In this document: positions 17,644-26,493 of the stretch, piece by piece
How positions within the stretch are numbered: the first letter of the stretch is position 1
Layout: the number at the start of each line of letters is the position of its first letter
Origin: Modestobacter marinus
GTDB lineage: Bacteria; Actinomycetota; Actinomycetes; Mycobacteriales; Geodermatophilaceae
Assembly (NCBI RefSeq): GCF_011758655.1
Contig: NZ_JAAMPA010000002.1
Location: forward strand, 930,001 to 994,000
Length of the DNA stretch: 64,000 nt
Direction of reading: 5' to 3'
Translations under genes and position numbers: made by a program
The notes under the pieces: generated by a model
Database searches by the model: none
Told to the model about the DNA's origin: nothing
The model's input: the letters and a program-made list of their open reading frames with translations, nothing else

Positions 17644-18634
17644 CCGCGCGGAGGTCGACCCGCAGTTCTGCCAGGACCCCGGGGAGGCGACCGGGGAGAT
17701 CGGCGCGCCCCGGTCGGCCCCGCCGGGCCGGCTGGACCCGGCTCGGTGCTCGGTGCAGGCGCTGCTGCGCGGTGACTCCCCGGTCGCGACCGCCCCACCG
17801 GCCCGCCGGTGGCTGCTGGTCGAGCAGCCCGGCCCGTGGGGCCGGGACGCGCTGCTGGAGTCCCGGTTCGACCGCGGGGTCGCCACGGAGCTGGCAGCCC
17901 GGGCGCGCGAGCTGGGGATGCGGATCCAGATGATCCGCCGGCCCGGTGAGCGGCTGGCCGACTCCGGCCGGCGCTGGGCGGTCGCCGACACCACGCCGGG
18001 CCGGGAGACGCTCCACTGGTCGACCCGGGAGTCCGACGCCGACCTGCTCACCCGACCCTGGGACGGCTCGGTGGGTGAGCCCACGCAGGTGCCGACCTAC
18101 CTGGTCTGCACCCACGGGGCACACGACGCCTGCTGCGCGGTGCGGGGCCGGCCGCTGGCCCGGGCGCTGCCCGCCGGCGGCGTCCCGGCCGACGTCTGGG
18201 AGACCAGCCACCTGGGCGGTGACCGGTTCGCCGCCAACGTCGTCGTCCTGCCGTGGGGGTTCGTCTACGGCCAGGTGCCCGAGGACGGCGCGGAGCTGCT
18301 CGCCGCGCACGCGGCCGGCCAGGTCGCGCTGCCGTGGCTGCGGGGCCGGGCCGGGGTCGCGCCGGCGGCGCAGGCCGCCCAGCAGCACGCCCGAGCCGAG
18401 CTCGGGCTGCTCGGCGTGCACGACCTGCCCACCCGGCGGGTGGCGGTGCTCGAGGCACCGGCGGGCGGCGCCGAGCGGTTCGAGGTGACGCTGGCCGGCC
18501 CGGCCGGCGACGTGGTGGTCACCGTGGAGAGCCGGCTGTCGACCGAGGCGCACCGGCTCACCTGCGCCGCGGTCCGGCCGGGCCGCTGGCGCACCTGGCA
18601 CCCGCTGTCCCTGCGGGTCGCCGCACCGGCCTGA
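17621..18634 (+). CDS. Sucrase/ferredoxin-like family protein
   Basis: Thioredoxin-fold [2Fe-2S]-type protein of the sucrase/ferredoxin-like family, 337 residues from GTG 17621 (an ATG at 17612 is an alternative). Diagnostic segments are ARCSVQALLRGDSPVATAPPARRWLLVEQPGPWG near the start. The cysteine cluster is CTHGAHDACCAVRGRPLA, followed by TSHLGGDRFAANVVVLPWGFVYG. Cys and His residues in the last two are the likely cluster ligands. The cellular role is unknown. It overlaps the 3' end of the JmjC gene by 23 bp, so co-expression is likely. Confidence 0.82.
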   Translation: MTTAPRPDRAEVDPQFCQDPGEATGEIGAPRSAPPGRLDPARCSVQALLRGDSPVATAPPARRWLLVEQPGPWGRDALLESRFDRGVATELAARARELGMRIQMIRRPGERLADSGRRWAVADTTPGRETLHWSTRESDADLLTRPWDGSVGEPTQVPTYLVCTHGAHDACCAVRGRPLARALPAGGVPADVWETSHLGGDRFAANVVVLPWGFVYGQVPEDGAELLAAHAAGQVALPWLRGRAGVAPAAQAAQQHARAELGLLGVHDLPTRRVAVLEAPAGGAERFEVTLAGPAGDVVVTVESRLSTEAHRLTCAAVRPGRWRTWHPLSLRVAAPA

Positions 18635-18652
18635 GCCCGGGTCGGGCGGGCG

Positions 18653-19846
18653 TCAGTCCAGCGCGCGGCCGCGGACGGCCAGCAGCGGGATCGTCAGCTC
18701 CGCCGGGGTGAGCGAGCCGTGATACGCGGCCAGCATCGACCCGACCGGGTCCTGCTGAGCGTCGGTGAAGGCCCAGCTGCCCCGGGCGAGCGCGACGACG
18801 TCGCCGATCCGGTCGGCCAGCGCCGGGTCGACGGCACCGAACACCCCGCTCTCGACCGCCTCCGCCCGGCTGACCACCCAGGCTCGGTGGCCGAGCACCG
18901 CGCGCCAGGCGGCGAGCACGTCGTCGGCGGCCCCGGGCTCGGCGTGCACGTAGCGGGCCCGCGGTTCGCCGGCGAGCAGCCGCACGCCGTCGGTGAGCGC
19001 GGGTTCCTCGCCGATGTCGAGCCGGGTGTCGTCGGGGACGTCGACCATGCCGTGGTCGGCGGTCACCAGCAGCACCGCGTCGTCGGGCAGCCCCTCGGCC
19101 AGCTGCTCGACCAGCCGGTCGACGATGCCGAGCTGGGCGCGCCAGCTGGGCGAGTCGAGACCGCGGACGTGCCCGGTGAGGTCGAGCTCGGCGGTGTAGC
19201 CGTAGACCAGGCTGCGCCGGCCGGTGCGCAGCGCGGCGTGCATCCCGGCGACCAGGTCGCCGGGGCTGAAGGCGCTGGCGTAGTCGGCCCCGCGGTAGGC
19301 GGCGCGGGTGAGGCCGGAGCCGGCGAAGGTGTGCGGGGCGACGACGGTGCACGAGACGCCGGCGGCGGTGGCCTGCTCGAAGACGGTGGGCGCGGCCTGC
19401 CACTGCAACGGGTCGGGGTCGTCACCCCAGTGGACGTGGTTGAGGGTGCGGCCCTCGCCGGGCACCTCGGTGACGAAGCCGAGCACGCCGTGGCTGCCCG
19501 GGGGGAGGCCGGTGCCCAGGGTGACGAGGCTGACCGGGGTGGTGCTGGGGCAGGGCGCGGACAGCGTGCCGACGGGGCTGCCGAGCGCGTTGAGCACCGG
19601 CGCCTGCCGCGGGTGGGCGGCGACCAGCTCGGCACCCAGGCCGTCGACCAGCAGGACGGCGACCCGGCGGGCGCCGGCCAGGGCGGACGTCAGGTCGAGG
19701 GGGTCGACGGGCAGGTCACTGCGGCGCACCGGGACGCCGAGGGCGGAGGCGGCGCCGGGCAGGACGTCGGCGAGGGTGGCACCGCCGTACCGCGGCACCG
19801 CGAACTCCTCGGGTGCGCTCGTCGGCGCACCGGCTCCCCCGCTCAT
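18653..19846 (-). CDS. Nucleotide pyrophosphatase/alkaline phosphatase-family phosphodiesterase
   Basis: Metal-dependent phosphodiesterase/phosphatase of about 397 residues from the ATG at 19846, which has GGAGAG upstream. It shows VAVLLVDGLGAELV with the first metal Asp, and CPSTTPVSLVTLGTGLPPGSHGVLGF with the catalytic Thr region. LVYGYTAELDLTGHVRGLDS and LLVTADHGMVDVP carry further metal-binding Asp and His residues. The order matches the type I phosphodiesterase/nucleotide pyrophosphatase family. The substrate is unknown. It is convergent with the preceding gene at 18 bp and follows the methyltransferase gene by 20 bp on the same strand. Confidence 0.88.
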   Translation of the reverse strand: MSGGAGAPTSAPEEFAVPRYGGATLADVLPGAASALGVPVRRSDLPVDPLDLTSALAGARRVAVLLVDGLGAELVAAHPRQAPVLNALGSPVGTLSAPCPSTTPVSLVTLGTGLPPGSHGVLGFVTEVPGEGRTLNHVHWGDDPDPLQWQAAPTVFEQATAAGVSCTVVAPHTFAGSGLTRAAYRGADYASAFSPGDLVAGMHAALRTGRRSLVYGYTAELDLTGHVRGLDSPSWRAQLGIVDRLVEQLAEGLPDDAVLLVTADHGMVDVPDDTRLDIGEEPALTDGVRLLAGEPRARYVHAEPGAADDVLAAWRAVLGHRAWVVSRAEAVESGVFGAVDPALADRIGDVVALARGSWAFTDAQQDPVGSMLAAYHGSLTPAELTIPLLAVRGRALD

Positions 19847-19866
19847 CGGCTCTCCGGCGGGCCGGG

Positions 19867-20610
19867 TCAGCCGGCGGCGGGCCGGGTGGCCAGGACGTGC
19901 AGGCCGGTGGCGACGTCCCGGTAGGGCGAGGTGCCGGCCAGCGCCAGCTCCAGGTCGCGCAACGCGGCCGGGTCGGCACCGGAGGAGGCGCCCAGCAGGT
20001 CGGCGACGACGGAGACGCCGTGCCACTCTCCCGGCTCCAGCCCGGCGCCGGCGAGCAGCGCGAGCAGCTCCTGGGGGTCGAACCGCCGGTGGGCGGGGGC
20101 GCTACGGCTGGGGGCCGGGTCGCGGTCGGCGAGCAGGGCACGGGCCTCGACCGGGTGCCCGCTGATCGCCCGCCCGAGGACGGCGCCGGCCCGGTTCGCG
20201 ACGGCGAGGGAGAGCTGCGCGCCGGGGCGGAGCACGCCGGCGAGCTGCTGCAGGGTGCTGGCCGGCTCGTCGACGACCTCGAGCACGAAGTGGCAGAGCA
20301 CCAGGTCGAAGAGGGCGCCGGACGGGAGCGCGGTGAGCATCCGGTCGCCGTCGCCCTGGACGCCGCGGACCCGGTCGGCCGCGCCGGCGGTGGCGGCCCG
20401 GCGGTGCAGCGTGGCCAGCGCGTCGGCGCTGGGGTCGACGACGGTGACCTGGTGGCCGAGGGCGGCGAGCGGGACGGCGAACATCCCGCTGCCGCCGCCG
20501 AGGTCGAGCACCTGCAGCGGGGTGCCGGCAGCGACGAGCGGGTCGAGCGCGGCCCAGATCGCCGCGGTGCGGGCCGGGGCCTGCGCGGCGGTGGCCGGAG
20601 GGGTCGTCAC
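19867..20610 (-). CDS. Class I SAM-dependent methyltransferase
   Basis: Small-molecule-type methyltransferase of 247 residues. It has the SAM motif LQVLDLGGGSGMFAVPLAALG, motif II VTVVDPSADAL, the acidic loop VQGDGDRML and post-motif LVLCHFVLEVVDEP. The rest is a helical acceptor region. The GTG at 20610 is the start. A longer reading upstream runs into the divergent metallophosphoesterase gene and is spurious. The acceptor substrate cannot be inferred. It probably shares a transcript with the phosphodiesterase downstream. Confidence 0.85.
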   Translation of the reverse strand: MTTPPATAAQAPARTAAIWAALDPLVAAGTPLQVLDLGGGSGMFAVPLAALGHQVTVVDPSADALATLHRRAATAGAADRVRGVQGDGDRMLTALPSGALFDLVLCHFVLEVVDEPASTLQQLAGVLRPGAQLSLAVANRAGAVLGRAISGHPVEARALLADRDPAPSRSAPAHRRFDPQELLALLAGAGLEPGEWHGVSVVADLLGASSGADPAALRDLELALAGTSPYRDVATGLHVLATRPAAG

Positions 20611-20751
20611 CCAGCGCAGCCTAGTGGCGGCCCGCTGCCCCCACCCGGCACCGTCCGGTGACGCTGCGGCACGCTCGCCCGCCGCCGTCCCGCGCCGTGC
20701 GCCCGCAGCGAGATCCGTTCCGGCGGGCCGCGGCCCGGGCAGGGTGACGGC

Positions 20752-21513
20752 ATGGTGCGACGCGTCGCGGTGCTGTCCGACGTCCACGGGGTGCTCCCGG
20801 TGCTGGAGGCGGTGCTGGCCGAGCCGGCGGTCGCCGGTGCGGACCTGGTCGTGGTCACCGGCGACCACGCGGCCGGGCCGCAGCCGGTGGAGGTGCTGGA
20901 CCGGCTGACCGGCCTCGGCGACCGGGTGCTGCTGGTGCGGGGCAACGCCGACCGGTGGCTGGCGACCCTGGCCCGCGGTGGCGACGTGCGCGTGCCGGAC
21001 CCGGTGATCCGGTGGGCCGCGGCGCAGTTGCGGCCGGACCAGGTGGAGCTGCTCGCCGGGCTGCCGCACCCGGTGACCCTGGACGTCGACGGCTTCGGGC
21101 CGACGGTGTTCTGCCACGGCACGCCCCGGGACGACGACGAGGTGGTGCTGGTCGACACCCGACTGTCCCGGTGGGCCGAGGTGTTCGCCGACCTGCCGCC
21201 GGAGGTCGCGACGGTGGTCTGCGGGCACACGCACATGCCGTTCGTGCGGCTGGTGGACCGGCGGCTGGTGGTGAACCCCGGCAGCGTCGGGATGCCGTAC
21301 GGGCGGGCCGGCGGGCACTGGGCGCTGCTGGCCGACGGGGCGGTGACCCTGCACCGGACGCCGGTCGACGTGGACGCCGCGGTGGCCCGGGTGGCCGCGG
21401 AGTCGGGTTACCCGGAGCGGCAGGAGTGGGCCGACCAGTACGTCCGCTCGGCGGCCAGCGACGCGGAGGCGCTCACCGTCTTCGGCCCCCGCGACGGCCG
21501 CCCGGGCAGCTGA
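20752..21513 (+). CDS. Calcineurin-like metallophosphoesterase (YfcE type)
   Basis: The product has 253 residues. The dimetal site motifs run in the expected order: AVLSDVHGVLP, VVTGDHAAG, LVRGNADRW, FCHGTPRDD and VVCGHTHMPF, then NPGSVGMPYG. This is the YfcE/MJ0936 phosphodiesterase subgroup, which hydrolyses phosphodiesters with Mn or Fe. The physiological substrate is unknown. It is transcribed divergently from the methyltransferase gene across 141 bp and ends before a repeat-rich spacer and a strong terminator. Confidence 0.9.
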   Translation: MVRRVAVLSDVHGVLPVLEAVLAEPAVAGADLVVVTGDHAAGPQPVEVLDRLTGLGDRVLLVRGNADRWLATLARGGDVRVPDPVIRWAAAQLRPDQVELLAGLPHPVTLDVDGFGPTVFCHGTPRDDDEVVLVDTRLSRWAEVFADLPPEVATVVCGHTHMPFVRLVDRRLVVNPGSVGMPYGRAGGHWALLADGAVTLHRTPVDVDAAVARVAAESGYPERQEWADQYVRSAASDAEALTVFGPRDGRPGS

Positions 21514-21533
21514 GCGAGTGTCGGTCAGACGCC

Positions 21534-21690
21534 CGGAGGCAGTGGTCCGTCGGAAGGGAAGCGCCCGCTCAGCTGAGCCGAGCGGGCGATCGTCCGGAGG
21601 CAGTGGTCCGTCGGAACGGGGCCGCCCGCCCAGCTGAGCGACCAGCCGAACGGCGATCGTCCGGAGGCAGTGGTGCGTCGAACGGGGCCA
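21534..21690. repeat. Three-copy degenerate tandem repeat, about 61-67 bp
   Basis: The core CGGAGGCAGTGGTCCGTCGG recurs at 21534, 21595 and 21662, the third copy with small changes. CAGCTGAG and GCGATCGTC are also shared between copies 1 and 2 and their flanks. It lies in the 338-bp non-coding spacer between two convergent genes. Short frames through it are not convincing. Confidence 0.75.
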
Positions 21691-21789
21691 GGGCCACCGC
21701 GCCGGTGGAGCAGCCGATCACCGAGTGCACGAGTCCGGCAGCCCGGAGCTGAGCGTGGTGGACATGGTCTGGCTCGCCTGGAGCGATGG

Positions 21790-21831
21790 ACCCGCACAGC
21801 CCAGGAGCGATGGGTCCTGGGCCGTGCGGGT
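21790..21831. terminator. Bidirectional terminator hairpin
   Basis: 17-bp stem (ACCCGCACAGCCCAGGA against its near-complement, one mismatch) with an 8-base loop GCGATGGG. It sits 20 bp from the dnaE2 stop and after the metallophosphoesterase gene. Confidence 0.85.
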
Positions 21832-21851
21832 GCAACGGTGGGGCGGCCCCG

Positions 21852-24800
21852 TCAGTGGCCGGAGCTGCCGGGGCTGGAGTGCCAGAGCTTGCGCGGTGGC
21901 GCTGCTGCCGCGCGGCGGGCGGCGGTGGCGGCGTCCTCGCCGGCGGGCTTGATGTCGGCGTAGGGGGACATGCGGAAGCCGGTCGGGTGCACCAGCACCG
22001 GCCGCACCACCACCGGCCGGGACGCCCGGGACGCTGCGGCCCCGGCGATCGCCTGCTCGGTGTACTCCCCCGGCGCGGCCATCAGCTCCGCCACCGCCGC
22101 GAGCCCGCCGGTCTCCCAGGCCTCGTGCAGCGCGGGCAGCTCCCAGGCGCCGGTGGCCCGCATCGAGACACCCCGCGGCCCGGTACGCCGCATCACCCCG
22201 CGGACCACCAGCAGCCAGGAGTGGAAGACGGTGGCGGCGTAGGGCCCCTGCACGTCCTCGAAGAAGGTCGCGTCCGCGCAGCCGGTGCCGTCGTCCAGGG
22301 TCACGAACACCACCCGGCGGCCGGACCGGATCGGCGGGGTCTGGGTGGCCACCTTCACCCCGGCCACCAGCACCTCCGACCCGCTGCGGCACTGCAGCAG
22401 CTCCTCGGCCGGCACCGCACCGAGCGCGGCCAGGAACGGCCGGTAGAACTCGACGACGTGCCGGCTGGCGTCCAGCCCCAGCACCTCAAGCTCGGCGCGC
22501 ACCCGCTCGGCGTCGGTGAACTCCGGCAGCCCGGAGGCGAGGAACTCCGGCTGCCCGGACCTCTCCTCGCCGGCCTCCTCACCCGCCCCCAGGTCGAACA
22601 GCCCGGGCTCGGTCTCCCCGGGCCCGGCGCCGAACAGGTCCAGCCCCAGCTGGCCGGTGCTGCTGGCGCGGGCACCGCTGCGGCTCCAGCGGTCCAGCTC
22701 CCCGATCTGCAGCAGCAGGTCGCGGCGGGTCAGCTGCTGACGCCGCCGCGCCGGCCGGCCGCCCTCGCTGTCGCGCACCCCGAACCCGTAGACGGAGTCG
22801 AAGCCGCCGGCCAGCACCAGCCGCTCCACCACCGGCCGGGACACCTTCGCCCGGTTCCAGAAGTCGGTCAGCGACCGGTAGGGCTGCCCGGCCTGGACCC
22901 GGGCGACCTCCTCGTCGTTGATCCCCTTCACGTCGGCGAGCGAGAGCCGGATGCCGTACCGCCCCGGGTCGGGCATCGACGCCGGCATCCACGACGGCCG
23001 GGTCCACGACCGGTTCCCGCCGTCCGGCTCGTCGCCGGCGGCTCCGTCGTCCATGCCGTCGTCCGTGCCGCCGCCGACCCGCTCGATCCGGTAGGTGCCG
23101 GCCGAGGCGTTGACGTCCAGGCCGAGCACCTGCACCCCGAAGTTGCGGGCGTCGTCGAGGATCAGCCGCTTGGGGTACATCCCCGGGTCGTGGGTGAGCA
23201 CCCCGGCCAGGAAGGCCGCGGTGTGGTGGGTCTTCAGCCAGGCCGACTGGTAGGTCGGCAGCGCGAACGCCGCGGCGTGGGCCTTGCAGAAGCCGAACGA
23301 GCCGAAGGCGACCAGCACCTCCCACACCTGCTCGACCACCGCGACGTCGAAGCCCTCCGCCAGCGCCCGGGGCGCGAACCAGGCCTTGACCTCCGGGTGG
23401 GCGTCCTTCTCCCCCAGTGCCCGGCGTACCTCGTCGGCCTCGGCCAGGTCGCAGCCGGTCATCACCGACACGATCTGCAGCACCTGCTCGTGGAAGACCA
23501 CCACCCCGGCGGTCTCCTCCAGCGCCGGCCGCAGCGCCGGGTGCAGGTAGACCGGGTCGCGCCAGCCGTTCCGGGCCATCAGGAACGGGGTGACCATGTC
23601 GCTCTTCACCGGCCCGGGCCGGAACAGCGAGATGTCGACGATGAGGTCCTCGAACGTCTGCGGGCCGAACTTGCCGACCAGCTCCCGCTGACCCGGTGAC
23701 TCGATCTGGAACATGCCCAGGGTCCGGGTGCTGCGGATCAGCTCGAAGGTCGTCGGGTCGTCGCGCGGGACGGTGTCGATCTCGACCTGCTCCCCGTCGA
23801 CCCGGGCCACCTCGTCCATCGCGTGCGCGATCGCCGACTGCATCCGGATGCCGAGCAGGTCCAGCTTGAGCAGCCCCAGCTCCTCGACGTCGTCCTTGTC
23901 GAACTGGCTCATCGGGTAGCCCAGGTAGCTGTTCTCCACCGGCGTGCGGTCGAGCAGCGTGGCATCGGAGAGCAGCACCCCGCACGGGTGCAGCGCGATG
24001 TGCCGGGGCAGCCCGTCGAGCCGGGCGACCAGGTCGAACAGCAGGTCCAGATCACCCGAGCCGCCGCTTCGCCTGGAGCCCAGCCGGCTGGCCCGCAGCT
24101 CCGGGAGGTCACGCAGCGCCGCGTGCACCTGGTTGGCCCGGATGTGCGGGAACGCCTTGGCCACCGCGTCGACCTCCGCCGGCGGCAGCCCCAGGGCGGC
24201 GCCGACGTCGCGGACCGCGTGCCGCACCCGGTAGGTGTCCATCATCGAGATGCAGCTGACCCGGGAGGCGCCGAAGCGCTCGATCACCGCGTCGTAGACC
24301 TCCATCCGGCGGGCGGACTCGACGTCGATGTCGATGTCAGGCAGCTGGTGACGCAGCGGGGAGAGGAAGCGTTCCATCAGCAGCCCGTACCGGATCGGGT
24401 CGACGTCGGAGATGCCCAGCAGGTAGGTGACCAGGCTGCCGGCGCCCGAGCCCCGGGCCGCGGCGCGGACCCGCAGCTCCTTGATCAGGGTGACCACGTC
24501 GGCGACGGTGAGAAAGTAGGAGGGGTAGCCGAGGGAGTCGATGACCGCCAGCTCCTCCTCCAGCCGCTCGCGCACCGCGGCCGACGGCGTCATCCCGCGC
24601 CGGCCGAACCCGGCCTCGCAGCGGGCCCGCAGCACCGCCGACGGGCCCATCCCCTGCTCGGCCGCGCTGGTGACCACGTCGAGCTCGGGATAGCGCACGG
24701 TGCCGATGCCGAGGTCGGCCCGGACGTCGACCGCGCACTGCTCGGCGACCCGGGCGGTGGTCTCCAGCAGGCGCAGGGCGGCGTCCCGGTCCGGCCCGGC

Positions 24801-25655
24801 CAGCTCCTCGGCCAGCAGCGCCATCTCCTTGCCCGACTTCAGGTGCCCCTCGGCGGTGCGCCGGTCGACGTGCCGCTGGCCCAGCGGCACCAGCCGGCGG
24901 GCGGCGTCCAGCACGTCGGCGGTCGGGGCGTCGAGGGCGTCGACGTAGCGGACGGCGTTGGTCAGCACCGCCGGCACCCCGGCCTCGGCCGCCAGCCGCA
25001 GCATCGCCTGGGCACGGGACCGGTCGCCCTGGCCGCGGTGGTGCACGACCTCGAGCACCAGCTGGCCGGGCCCGAACACCGATCGCCAGGTGGCCAGCCG
25101 GGCGTGCGCCAGGTCGGCCCGGCCGGCGGCCAGCGCACGGCCGACCGAGGACCCCGGCCCCAGCACCGCCAGCAGCCCGGCCGAGTGCGCGCCGGCCAGC
25201 GTCAGCGAGCTGACCGGCTCGCCGCGGGTGCCACCGAGGTGGGTGGCGCTGGTGAGCCGGCACAGCGACCGCCAGCCCGCGCCGTCGCGGGCGAGGAAGG
25301 TGACCCGGGGCAGCCGCGGGTCGACGCTGGCCCCGCCGCGCGCCGGGGCCCGGCGGCCGGCGGGGTGGGCGGCCCGGTGCCGGGCCGCGGCGGTGATCCG
25401 CCCGGGGGTCTGGTCACCCGGCTCGCCGCCGGCGACCGGGTCGACGGCGAGGTCGACGCCGAACAGCGGCCGGATGCCCGCCGACCGGCAGGCCAGGGCG
25501 AACTTGACCGCGCCGTACAGACCGTCGCGGTCGGTCAGGGCCAGCGCGCCCATGCCGTGCTCGGCCGCCCGGGCGACCAGGTCGGCCGGGTGGTTGGCGC
25601 CGTGCCGCATCGAGTACCCCGACGCGACGTGCAGGTGGACGAAGGGGTCGCTCAC
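21852..25655 (-). CDS. dnaE2: Error-prone DNA polymerase III alpha subunit
   Basis: C-family translesion polymerase of 1,267 residues used in damage-induced mutagenesis. An N-terminal PHP domain (FVHLHVASGYSMRHGANHP) is followed by the polymerase core with DIDIDVESARR carrying catalytic acidic residues. SCISMMDTYRVRHAVRDVGAALG, a helix-hairpin-helix and a C-terminal OB-fold complete it. Its size is typical of DnaE2. The GTG at 25655 was chosen because PHP homology starts immediately; it overlaps the HEPN gene stop (GTGA). It is third in an operon led by a perfect SOS box. No imuA'/imuB gene is adjacent. Confidence 0.95.
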   Translation of the reverse strand: MSDPFVHLHVASGYSMRHGANHPADLVARAAEHGMGALALTDRDGLYGAVKFALACRSAGIRPLFGVDLAVDPVAGGEPGDQTPGRITAAARHRAAHPAGRRAPARGGASVDPRLPRVTFLARDGAGWRSLCRLTSATHLGGTRGEPVSSLTLAGAHSAGLLAVLGPGSSVGRALAAGRADLAHARLATWRSVFGPGQLVLEVVHHRGQGDRSRAQAMLRLAAEAGVPAVLTNAVRYVDALDAPTADVLDAARRLVPLGQRHVDRRTAEGHLKSGKEMALLAEELAGPDRDAALRLLETTARVAEQCAVDVRADLGIGTVRYPELDVVTSAAEQGMGPSAVLRARCEAGFGRRGMTPSAAVRERLEEELAVIDSLGYPSYFLTVADVVTLIKELRVRAAARGSGAGSLVTYLLGISDVDPIRYGLLMERFLSPLRHQLPDIDIDVESARRMEVYDAVIERFGASRVSCISMMDTYRVRHAVRDVGAALGLPPAEVDAVAKAFPHIRANQVHAALRDLPELRASRLGSRRSGGSGDLDLLFDLVARLDGLPRHIALHPCGVLLSDATLLDRTPVENSYLGYPMSQFDKDDVEELGLLKLDLLGIRMQSAIAHAMDEVARVDGEQVEIDTVPRDDPTTFELIRSTRTLGMFQIESPGQRELVGKFGPQTFEDLIVDISLFRPGPVKSDMVTPFLMARNGWRDPVYLHPALRPALEETAGVVVFHEQVLQIVSVMTGCDLAEADEVRRALGEKDAHPEVKAWFAPRALAEGFDVAVVEQVWEVLVAFGSFGFCKAHAAAFALPTYQSAWLKTHHTAAFLAGVLTHDPGMYPKRLILDDARNFGVQVLGLDVNASAGTYRIERVGGGTDDGMDDGAAGDEPDGGNRSWTRPSWMPASMPDPGRYGIRLSLADVKGINDEEVARVQAGQPYRSLTDFWNRAKVSRPVVERLVLAGGFDSVYGFGVRDSEGGRPARRRQQLTRRDLLLQIGELDRWSRSGARASSTGQLGLDLFGAGPGETEPGLFDLGAGEEAGEERSGQPEFLASGLPEFTDAERVRAELEVLGLDASRHVVEFYRPFLAALGAVPAEELLQCRSGSEVLVAGVKVATQTPPIRSGRRVVFVTLDDGTGCADATFFEDVQGPYAATVFHSWLLVVRGVMRRTGPRGVSMRATGAWELPALHEAWETGGLAAVAELMAAPGEYTEQAIAGAAASRASRPVVVRPVLVHPTGFRMSPYADIKPAGEDAATAARRAAAAPPRKLWHSSPGSSGH

Positions 25656-26167
25656 GAGGTGGGGCCGGAGCCGCGGTGGCCCGGGCTGCGCCGGTGCGAG
25701 CCGGGGTCGACCGCACGCAGGCGTGCGGGCGCCGGCGGTGCCGGGCGGCTGATCGTGGCCTCCACGACGCCGAGGAACGTGCCGACGTCCCGGACCAGGT
25801 CGTCGGCCTCCCGTTCGGTGACCGCGTGCGAGAGGCCCGCCTCGGCGGCGGCGCGCTTGGCCGCCCCGGCGGCGAAGAACGCGGCCCACTCCCCGAGCTC
25901 GGGGGCGACCTGACCGATCAGCACCCAGGCGCTGCGCGGCCGGCGCCGCCCGGACTCGGGCTGGGTGCGCGCGGCCAGCACGGCCGCCGCGGCGCGCAGG
26001 GCGGCCAGGTGCGCGGTCGCGTACCGCCAGGCCGCGTCCGGGCTGCTGGCGGCCTCGGCCAGCCCCCGATGGGCCTGACCGAGCAGCTGGGCGGCGGCCG
26101 CGGGCAGCGGCGGGAGCAACGGGAGCTGCCCGTCGGTGGCGGCCGGGAGGGCCCGGGCGGCGCCCAT
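25652..26167 (-). CDS. SAV_6107-type HEPN protein
   Basis: Helical protein of 171 residues beginning MGAARALPAATDGQLP. It is dominated by Ala/Leu-rich helices (AAWRYATAHLAALRAAAAVLAAR) with RSAWVLIGQVAPELGEWAAFFAAGAAKRAAAEAG and EREADDLVRDVGTFLGVVE. This pattern fits the SAV_6107 HEPN family found beside dnaE-type polymerase genes in actinobacteria. HEPN folds often bind nucleotides or nucleic acid, and some are RNases. Whether this one is catalytic is unclear, since no RxxxxH motif stands out. The ATG shares a base with the preceding stop, and the end overlaps dnaE2 (GTGA). Confidence 0.75.
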   Translation of the reverse strand: MGAARALPAATDGQLPLLPPLPAAAAQLLGQAHRGLAEAASSPDAAWRYATAHLAALRAAAAVLAARTQPESGRRRPRSAWVLIGQVAPELGEWAAFFAAGAAKRAAAEAGLSHAVTEREADDLVRDVGTFLGVVEATISRPAPPAPARLRAVDPGSHRRSPGHRGSGPTS

Positions 26168-26493
26168 CAGTCGTGCACCCGGACGAGCAGCCACTGGTTG
26201 CCCGTCGGCTCCCAGGACAGGTCGAAGACGCCCGCGAAGCTCATCCGGGACCGGCCTGCGCGGACCGCCTCGACCCGCCAGACCTGCCGGGTGGCGACCA
26301 GCTCGGCCGACGCCCCACCCCCTCCGGCGGCATCGGGCTGCCACCACGGCGCGGTCTCCACCCACGAGTCGAGCAGCTCCCCCACCACGTACCGGGTCTG
26401 TCCGCGCCAGAACTCGGCCGGCCCCGACGGCCCCTGCTCGACCTGCACCTCTTCACCGACGCGGCCACCGGCCCCGGCGAGCACTCGGCTCAT
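26167..26493 (-). CDS. DUF6504 family protein
   Basis: First gene of the SOS operon, 108 residues, starting MSRVLAGAGGRVGEEVQVEQ. Conserved-looking segments are PAEFWRGQTRYVVGELLDSWVETAPWW and a C-terminal RSRMSFAGVFDLSWEPTGNQWLLVRVHD. These match the small DUF6504 proteins that accompany mutasome genes in actinobacteria. The function is unknown; a beta-rich fold is likely. The reading frame extends upstream to 27138 but crosses the SOS box, so the ATG at 26493 is preferred. Confidence 0.78.
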   Translation of the reverse strand: MSRVLAGAGGRVGEEVQVEQGPSGPAEFWRGQTRYVVGELLDSWVETAPWWQPDAAGGGGASAELVATRQVWRVEAVRAGRSRMSFAGVFDLSWEPTGNQWLLVRVHD

